Source of the DNA: an uncultured Asticcacaulis sp.
Lineage (GTDB): Bacteria > Pseudomonadota > Alphaproteobacteria > Caulobacterales > Caulobacteraceae
Direction: 5' to 3'
NCBI GenBank assembly: GCA_946480125.1
Contig: CAMLIY010000108.1
Span: 1 to 9,505, forward strand
Length of the DNA: 9,505 nt
Shown here: in pieces, positions 4,799-9,505 of the stretch
How positions within the stretch are numbered: position 1 is the first letter of the stretch
How the letters are laid out: every line of letters begins with the position of its first letter
Notes under the pieces: generated by a model
Told to the model about the DNA's origin: nothing
The model's database searches: none
What the model saw: only the letters and a program-made list of their open reading frames with translations
Program-made: the position numbers and the translations under genes

Positions 4799-6125
4799 TC
4801 TCCGGACTTTTCTCTCCCAACAGCGCGATATATTCGTCGCCGCACATCCCAAATCCCAAGCGCTCGCCGCTCAGGCGACGGCCTGGCGTGGGGGCGTACC
4901 GATGCACTGGATGCGCGACTGGGCAACGCCGTTTCCGCTCTATGTCGAGTCTGCCAAGGGCGCCAAACTGACGGTCGTTGATGGCTTCGAATACGATGAT
5001 TTTTGCCTCGGTGATACACCCTCCATGTTCGGTCATGCCCGACCGGAACTGGCGGCGGCGATCGCCAAACAGGCCGGCAAAGGTGTCGGTTTCATGTTGC
5101 CGACCCCTCTGGCCAATGAAGTTGGTGACTTGCTGCGCGAACGTTTCGGCATGGCGCAGTGGCAGGTAGCGACAACCGCCTCTGACGCCAATCGCGCGGT
5201 TATCCGCTGGGCACGGGCGATTACCAAACGCGACAAGATCCTGATCTTCGATGGTTGCTATCACGGCATGGTCGATGATTGCTTTGTGGCGCTTTATGAT
5301 GGTGTAGCGGCCAATAAGATAGGTCTCATCGGTCAGGTAATAGATCAAACGCAAACCACAAAAGTAATTCCTTTCAATAATTTGTCAGCTTTGGTTCAGG
5401 CCCTGTCTGAAGGTGATGTCGCTGCCGTTCTGGCTGAGCCCGTAATGACCAATTGCGGCATGATTCAGCCGCTCGAAGGCTTCAATGAACGCTTGCGTGA
5501 ACTGTGCACTCAGCATGGATCAATATTGATTTTGGATGAAACGCACACCTTGTCCTCTGGTCCGTCGGGCTATAGCGGTGCCCATGATTTAAAGCCGGAT
5601 ATGTTCGTTGTCGGCAAGGCCATTGCCGGCGGCATTCCGGCCGCGGTCTGGGGTGTGACGGCGGCGATTGCCGCCCGCATGGACATGATGCAGGCCGAAA
5701 TCGGGCCGGGGCAATCCGGCATCGGCACCACGCTTTCGGGTAATGCCCTGGTCATGGCGGCGATCAAAACCATGCTGACCGAGGTGATGACGGTGGAGGC
5801 TTACAAGCAAATGCTGCGCGGCGCCGCCTATCTGGTGGCCGGCCTGCGCGATGTCATCAAACGCCAGGATTTGCCGTGGTGTGTCGTGCATGTCGGAGCG
5901 CGAGCGGAGTTGATCTTCGCACCGCAAGCCCCGAAAAACGCCGAGGAGATGCGAAAACATCTCGACCACGATCTGCTCGAAGCCTTCCACCTCTATCTGA
6001 TCAATAAGGGCGTGCTGATTGCGCCCTTCCACAATATGATGCTTATCTCTCCGCAGACCGGATTTGACGCCATCGACCGGCTGGTATCGGCGGTCGCCAG
6101 CTTTTCACAGGAACTGAACTTATGA
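4791..6125 (+). CDS. Class III (GSA/omega-type) PLP-dependent aminotransferase
   Basis: This encodes 444 residues of fold-type I aminotransferase. PLP-site features are YHG (157-159), the AEP turn (215-217), Asp249 in LILDETHT, which pairs with the pyridine nitrogen, and the Schiff-base Lys276 in VVGKAIAGG. GTTLSGNAL (312-320) is the phosphate-contact loop from the partner subunit. The usual SGTEA loop of glutamate-1-semialdehyde aminomutase is replaced by TTASDANR (128-135), so it is not HemL. The subfamily is unassigned here. In context it probably moves an amino group in polyamine or GABA breakdown, feeding succinate semialdehyde to GabD or an aminoaldehyde to PuuC. The TTG start at 4791 retains a plausible N-terminus (FLSQQRDIF). 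Its stop overlaps the next ATG (ATGA, 6122-6125), so the two genes are translationally coupled. GC content drops to about 35-48% over 5281-5400. Confidence 0.85.
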   Translation: MSDLRTFLSQQRDIFVAAHPKSQALAAQATAWRGGVPMHWMRDWATPFPLYVESAKGAKLTVVDGFEYDDFCLGDTPSMFGHARPELAAAIAKQAGKGVGFMLPTPLANEVGDLLRERFGMAQWQVATTASDANRAVIRWARAITKRDKILIFDGCYHGMVDDCFVALYDGVAANKIGLIGQVIDQTQTTKVIPFNNLSALVQALSEGDVAAVLAEPVMTNCGMIQPLEGFNERLRELCTQHGSILILDETHTLSSGPSGYSGAHDLKPDMFVVGKAIAGGIPAAVWGVTAAIAARMDMMQAEIGPGQSGIGTTLSGNALVMAAIKTMLTEVMTVEAYKQMLRGAAYLVAGLRDVIKRQDLPWCVVHVGARAELIFAPQAPKNAEEMRKHLDHDLLEAFHLYLINKGVLIAPFHNMMLISPQTGFDAIDRLVSAVASFSQELNL

Positions 6126-7564
6126 GCACTTTCGGCAAGTCGAGCGCACCGGCCAAGGGAAAATCCGACCGCAGCCTGCCGCTGTCAGAGCGCGTAGCAA
6201 AGGTAGAGGAGGCGCAGGCCTTTCTCGACGCCAACCCGCATATCGTTTATTTCGAGATCCTGTTTACCTCGATGACCGGCGTGCCGCGCGGCAAGCGCCT
6301 CCGCCGTCACGAACTGCTGCCGATCTATGAATATGGCCGCTTCCTGCCGGGTTCGATCCTGGTGGTTGATACGCTTGGGGCCGACTGCGAGGAAACGGGT
6401 CTGGTCTGGGAAGACGGTGATGCCGACCGCGTGGCGCGGCCGGTGCCCGGCACCCTGGTGCCGGCGCCGTGGCTGGGCGATGATGTTGGCCAGGTCATGC
6501 TGTCGCTCTACGAACTGGACGGTACGCCGAATGATCTCGATCCGCGTCATGTGCTGCAAGGCGTGTTGGATCGCTACAAGGCTGATGGCCTGACTCCGGT
6601 GGTGGCTTGCGAACTGGAATATTATCTGGTTGATGTCGAGCGTGGTCACAAGGGGGAACTCCTGCCGGCCACTTCATTCAATACTGGCGAGAACCCGAAA
6701 GGCATCCAGGTCTATGGGCTGCCGGAGATCGAGGCGCATGGCGAGTTTTTCCGCACCCTGTGGGAAACGGCCGACGCCCAGAATATCCCGCTGGAAGGCG
6801 CGATCTCGGAATTTGCGCCCGGCCAGGTCGAGCTGACGCTGAAGCACAAGCCGGATGCCCTGCGCGCCGCTGATGATGCGGTGATGTACAAGCGGCTGGC
6901 CAAGGGCGTGGCATTATCGATGGGCATCGAAGCGACCTTTATGGCCAAGCCGTGGTCGGATCGCGCCGGTTCCGGTTTCCACGTCCATATTTCGGTGGCC
7001 GACAAGGACGGCAACAATCTCTGCGCTTCGGAAGACCCGCAGGGTTCGAAACTGCTGCATAACATGATCGGCGGCATGAAGGACCATCTGGCCGATGTCA
7101 TGGGCATACTGGCGCCCGGCGCCAACAGTTACAAGCGCTTCAAGGCCAATTCCTATGCGCCGGTCGGCCTGACCTGGGGCGTCAATAACCGTACTGTCTC
7201 GTTGCGCGTCACTGCCGGTCCGGCCCACACGCGCCACGTCGAGCATCGCGTGGCCGGTGCCGACGCTAATCCCTATCTGGTGCTGGCGGCGATTCTGGCT
7301 TGCGCCCACCACGGCATCACCCAAAAGACAAACCCGGGCCCGGCAGTGATCGGCAATGGCTATGCCGTGGCGGCCGAGAGCGGCGCCGTCCTGCCGACCA
7401 ACTGGTTTGCCGCCGTGGATTATCTCGACAAGTCCAAGGTTTTGCGCGACTATCTCGGTGAGCGCTTTGTCGATATGTATGTCAAGGTCAAGCGGACCGA
7501 GCAGGCGCGCTTCTACGAAGAGATTACCGAACTGGACTACGACTGGTATTTGCGCAACGCATAG
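6122..7564 (+). CDS. puuA: Glutamine synthetase family protein, gamma-glutamylpolyamine synthetase (PuuA-like)
   Basis: This encodes 480 residues (E. coli PuuA has 472). It would ligate glutamate to putrescine or another polyamine with ATP, the first step of the gamma-glutamylated pathway. Glutamine-synthetase catalytic features are present. Metal ligands appear to be Glu164 and Glu166 (CELEYY), Glu230 and Glu237 (SEFAPGQVE), His287 in SGFHVHIS and Glu374 in VEHR. Nucleotide and substrate loops are NSYKRF (335-340) and GVNNRTVSLRV (353-363). WGVNNRTVSLR takes the place of the NRSAAIRIP-type segment of true GlnA, and there is no recognisable adenylylation tyrosine motif near the C-terminus. 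Both points favour a PuuA/SpuB-type enzyme over housekeeping GlnA. The start overlaps the preceding stop by 4 bp, and a short extra N-terminal stretch (1-20) is rich in Ser, Lys and Pro. Which polyamine it prefers cannot be told from sequence alone. Confidence 0.88.
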   Translation: MSTFGKSSAPAKGKSDRSLPLSERVAKVEEAQAFLDANPHIVYFEILFTSMTGVPRGKRLRRHELLPIYEYGRFLPGSILVVDTLGADCEETGLVWEDGDADRVARPVPGTLVPAPWLGDDVGQVMLSLYELDGTPNDLDPRHVLQGVLDRYKADGLTPVVACELEYYLVDVERGHKGELLPATSFNTGENPKGIQVYGLPEIEAHGEFFRTLWETADAQNIPLEGAISEFAPGQVELTLKHKPDALRAADDAVMYKRLAKGVALSMGIEATFMAKPWSDRAGSGFHVHISVADKDGNNLCASEDPQGSKLLHNMIGGMKDHLADVMGILAPGANSYKRFKANSYAPVGLTWGVNNRTVSLRVTAGPAHTRHVEHRVAGADANPYLVLAAILACAHHGITQKTNPGPAVIGNGYAVAAESGAVLPTNWFAAVDYLDKSKVLRDYLGERFVDMYVKVKRTEQARFYEEITELDYDWYLRNA

Positions 7565-7573
7565 AGGTTATCG

Positions 7574-8638
7574 ATGTATTCACGGCGGTCAGTGCTTGGG
7601 TCAGTTTTAGCGACAACCGGGGCGGTGGCCGCCGGTTTCAGTTTGGACGCCAAAGCCGCTTCGGGTAAACTACGTTTCTTTAACTGGGATACCTATATCG
7701 GCAACCACACCCTGACAGGTTTCACGGCGGCGACCGGCGTGAAGGTCGAGATGTCACTGTTCGCCAGCAATGACGAACTGTTCGCGCAGATCGCCGGTAA
7801 CGGTTCTGCCTATGATGTCATCGTACCGTCGTGTGATTTTGTCACCCGCATGGTTGAGCGCGATTTGCTGCTGACACTCGATCACGTCCGTCTGCCGAAT
7901 CTGGCCAATATGGCGGCGCCGTTTCTTGATCCGCCTTACGATCCGAAATGCGCTCATAGCGTGCCCTATACCTGGTTGGTGCTGGGTCTGGGTTACCGCC
8001 GCTCGAAGATGAAGGATTTCCGGGTGCCCGATTCGTGGAAATGGGTATTTGATTCCGACGATTACAGGATCGGCTGGCTGAGTGAGCCATCGGACATGAT
8101 CCGGCTGGGCGCGAAATATCTTGGCTATAATATAGAGGACATCACCCCGGAAGTTGTTCGCAAGGTTGAAAAACTGCTGTCGAAACAGGCGAAGCACGTC
8201 AGCGTCTTCCATACCGACAATGGCCAGGATCTGCTGAAAGCCGGTGAGATTGATATCGTTATCGAATATAACGGCGATATCGCTCAGGTCATGCGTCAGG
8301 ACCCGGATCTCGATTTCGTTGTCCCGCGTGAGGGCGGCCTGCGTTCCGTTGACTGCTGGGCCATCCCGAAGGCAGCCTCCAATCCAGATGCCGCTCATGC
8401 CTTCCTGAACTATATGATGGATGCCCAGGCGGGCGCTGATATCTGCGAAACCATTCTTTACCCAACGCCAAATACAGCGGCACGGGCGCGCACCCACGAT
8501 GCTTACCGCAACAATCAGGCTATTTTTCCATCGGTGTCGCGGGTGTCGTCCAGCGATTTTACCCTGTGGCTCGGTGCGGAAATGCAGCAGCACTTCGACG
8601 AAGCCTATGCGCGTGTCCGGATGTCGGCCGGACGGTAA
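7574..8638 (+). CDS. Polyamine ABC transporter substrate-binding protein (PotF/PotD-like), copy 1
   Basis: This encodes 354 residues of a periplasmic binding protein of the spermidine/putrescine family. The N-terminus SRRSVLGSVLATTG, a hydrophobic stretch and a cleavage-like AKA (26-28) form a twin-arginine-type signal peptide without a lipobox cysteine. The ligand-site blocks are recognisable: NWDTYIG (37-43), with Trp38 and Tyr41 as likely cage residues, IVPS (83-86), EYNGD (231-235), with Tyr232 where PotF has Trp, and SVDCWAIP (258-265), with Asp260 as a likely amine ligand. These assignments are by eye from known PotD/PotF structures. It is the last gene of the operon. Its Shine-Dalgarno AGAGG (7563-7567) overlaps the puuA stop. 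It is paralogous to the next gene but divergent in the segment DDYRIGWLSEPSD (162-174). A sensor role, or a different polyamine, is possible. Confidence 0.88.
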   Translation: MYSRRSVLGSVLATTGAVAAGFSLDAKAASGKLRFFNWDTYIGNHTLTGFTAATGVKVEMSLFASNDELFAQIAGNGSAYDVIVPSCDFVTRMVERDLLLTLDHVRLPNLANMAAPFLDPPYDPKCAHSVPYTWLVLGLGYRRSKMKDFRVPDSWKWVFDSDDYRIGWLSEPSDMIRLGAKYLGYNIEDITPEVVRKVEKLLSKQAKHVSVFHTDNGQDLLKAGEIDIVIEYNGDIAQVMRQDPDLDFVVPREGGLRSVDCWAIPKAASNPDAAHAFLNYMMDAQAGADICETILYPTPNTAARARTHDAYRNNQAIFPSVSRVSSSDFTLWLGAEMQQHFDEAYARVRMSAGR

Positions 8639-8653
8639 TATATGCGGCGTTTT

Positions 8654-8691
8654 GGCGACTTAATTCCTTTTTATTAACAATTCGGCGACTT
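8654..8691. repeat. Direct repeat GGCGACTT x2
   Basis: GGCGACTT occurs at 8654-8661 and 8684-8691, a period of 30 bp (about three helical turns). The second copy abuts and overlaps by one base the TGTGATCACA palindrome. It may be an additional regulator site or a chance repeat. Confidence 0.35.
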
Positions 8692-8700
8692 GTGATCACA
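8691..8700. promoter_or_regulatory. Candidate GntR operator, copy 3 (TGTGATCACA)
   Basis: This is the third exact copy of the 10-bp palindrome, 84 bases before the second binding-protein ATG. It sits between the two promoter candidates, just downstream of one and just upstream of the other. It would bring the transporter operon under the same control as the catabolic operon. Confidence 0.6.
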
Positions 8701-8784
8701 TTTGGGGATTGACAGCTTGGTGATCCCGTATTCCTTTGCTGTGCCGGGGCATTTTTCAAAGACATCTTCACAGGAGACAGGCTT

Positions 8785-9505
8785 ATGAGTTCGAAAACCT
8801 CAAGACGCTCGCTTTTGACCGCACTGGGTGCCGCCGCCGTGGGGATCAGCTTTGGCGCCGCCGGCTGTTCAAAACCGGCCGGCAAGGGCGCAACGGCAGG
8901 GGCCGAGGCGCCGACGCTGAATTTCTATAACTGGGATACCTATATCGGCGAAACCACCCTGGCGGATTTCAAGGGCGCATCGGGCATCGATGTCAACATG
9001 ACCCTGTTCGCCACCAATGACGAACTGTTCGCCAAGATGAAGACCGGCAATTCCGGCTATGACGTCATTGTGCCGTCGAATGATTTCGTGACGCGTCTGT
9101 CTGAATCGGGCCTGTTGCTGCCGCTTGATCACACGAAGCTGCCGAACCTCAAGAATATCGATCCGGCCTTCATGAACCCGGATTACGACCCTGGCCGTAA
9201 GTGGTCGGTGCCCTATACCTGGCTGGTGCTCGGCATCGGCTATCGCAAGTCCAAGATGAAGGATATGGGCGGCGGCAACAAGATCCCCGACTCGTGGAAA
9301 TGGGTGTTCGATTCTGACCTATACAAGGGCAAGATCGCGCTTCTGTCGGAAGCCGGTGATCTGATGCGCCTCGGCGCCAAATATCTTGGCCACAGCGTCA
9401 ACGACATCACGCCGGAGACCATCGCTCAGGTCGAGAAGATGCTGACCAAGCAGAAGCCCAATGTCCACGCCTTCCATAATGACGATGGCCAGGACATGCT
9501 GGTCT
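8785..9505 (+). CDS. Polyamine ABC transporter substrate-binding protein, copy 2 (Tat lipoprotein, 3' end outside window)
   Basis: The first 240 residues are present and the frame is open to the window edge. The N-terminus has a twin-arginine motif SRRSLL (6-11), a hydrophobic core and a lipobox GAAGC with Cys28, so the mature protein is probably a lipid-anchored binding protein exported by Tat. A flexible Gly/Ala linker (about 30-42) precedes the binding domain. Ligand-cage block NWDTYIG (49-55) and the IVPSNDF segment are conserved. It shares long blocks with the preceding protein (NDELFA, VPYTWLVLG, PDSWKWVFDSD, RLGAKYLG, DITPE), so the two are paralogues. The ATG at 8785 has AGGAGA 7 bases upstream, the strongest ribosome-binding site of the locus, which suggests high expression. 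ABC transporter ATPase and permease genes would be expected downstream. Confidence 0.9.
   Translation, partial: MSSKTSRRSLLTALGAAAVGISFGAAGCSKPAGKGATAGAEAPTLNFYNWDTYIGETTLADFKGASGIDVNMTLFATNDELFAKMKTGNSGYDVIVPSNDFVTRLSESGLLLPLDHTKLPNLKNIDPAFMNPDYDPGRKWSVPYTWLVLGIGYRKSKMKDMGGGNKIPDSWKWVFDSDLYKGKIALLSEAGDLMRLGAKYLGHSVNDITPETIAQVEKMLTKQKPNVHAFHNDDGQDMLV

Larger units (their letters stand above)
8639..8784. promoter_or_regulatory. Control region before the second binding-protein gene
   Basis: This is a 146-bp gap with no hairpin terminator visible after the first binding-protein gene. It holds an 8-bp direct repeat, the third TGTGATCACA, and two imperfect promoter candidates. One is TTGGCG (8652-8657) with TAACAA (8675-8680), 17 bases apart. 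The other is a perfect TTGACA (8709-8714) lacking a good -10. The gene therefore probably has its own promoter besides any read-through. Confidence 0.45.

Noticed and set aside
4655..4852. Minus-strand open frame encoding a proline/arginine-rich small protein
   Set aside because: It is the antisense reading of the palindromic repeat (PPPPRRR-like runs come from CCCCC/GGGGG stems) and of the aminotransferase start. Such frames are a typical annotation artefact of GC-rich repeats.
4605..5354. Long minus-strand open frame across the gabD end and aminotransferase start
   Set aside because: It is a shadow of GC-rich coding DNA, passes through the hairpin repeat, and shows no recognisable protein motif.
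4791..6125. Glutamate-1-semialdehyde aminomutase (HemL)
   Set aside because: The fold is similar, but the SGTEA loop is replaced by TASDAN and the context is catabolic, not tetrapyrrole synthesis.
6122..7564. Housekeeping glutamine synthetase GlnA
   Set aside because: The arginine loop reads GVNNRTVSLRV instead of the GlnA form, the adenylylation motif is missing, and the gene sits in a polyamine operon.
8709..8714. TTGACA before the second binding-protein gene as a complete promoter
   Set aside because: The -35 is perfect, but nothing resembling TATAAT occurs 16-18 bases downstream (TATTCC is only 14 away), so it is mentioned only as a candidate.
1..9505. CRISPR arrays, tRNA or rRNA genes, IS transposases
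   Set aside because: No regularly spaced repeats, cloverleaf-like sequences or transposase motifs were seen on either strand.

Overview
The window looks like a chromosomal segment of a GC-rich alphaproteobacterium. A member of Caulobacterales such as Asticcacaulis is a reasonable guess from gene content, codon use and the GC-rich palindromic intergenic repeat, but no marker gene fixes the taxon. It is a polyamine (putrescine-type) uptake and catabolism locus with its own regulator.

Layout. At the left edge (1-238, minus) is the N-terminal part of a class III omega-aminotransferase. It diverges from a GntR/FCD regulator gene (best start 383, end 1105). A small AT-richer gene of DUF4844 type (1102-1464, minus) runs head-on into the regulator and shares the bases of its stop codon. 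A 211-bp intergenic region follows, with a good sigma70 promoter overlapped by a 12-bp palindrome. This promoter faces a tight operon: a PuuC-like aldehyde dehydrogenase (1676-3193), a GabD-like succinate-semialdehyde dehydrogenase (3197-4648), a class III aminotransferase (4791-6125), a PuuA-like gamma-glutamylpolyamine synthetase (6122-7564) and a PotF/PotD-like binding protein (7574-8638). A second, paralogous binding protein gene starts at 8785, after its own regulatory gap, and runs off the right edge. An ABC transporter would be expected beyond it.

How it fits together. Polyamine would be captured in the periplasm by the binding proteins. Inside the cell it would be gamma-glutamylated by the PuuA-like enzyme, oxidised or transaminated to an aldehyde, oxidised by the PuuC-like enzyme, and finally passed as GABA through a transaminase and GabD to succinate. 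The PuuB oxidase and PuuD hydrolase of the E. coli pathway are not in this window.

The main non-coding signals are two. First, the exact palindrome TGTGATCACA occurs three times, once in each of the three regulatory gaps: before gntR, before the catabolic operon and before the second binding protein. It is a strong candidate for the GntR operator and would define a local regulon. Second, a roughly 148-bp composite palindromic element between gabD and the aminotransferase gene is made of two inverted, related hairpin units. Its right end appears to supply the G-rich ribosome-binding stretch and the TTG start codon of the downstream gene. I see no wholly new enzymatic system; the novelty, if any, is in regulation and in the repeat element.
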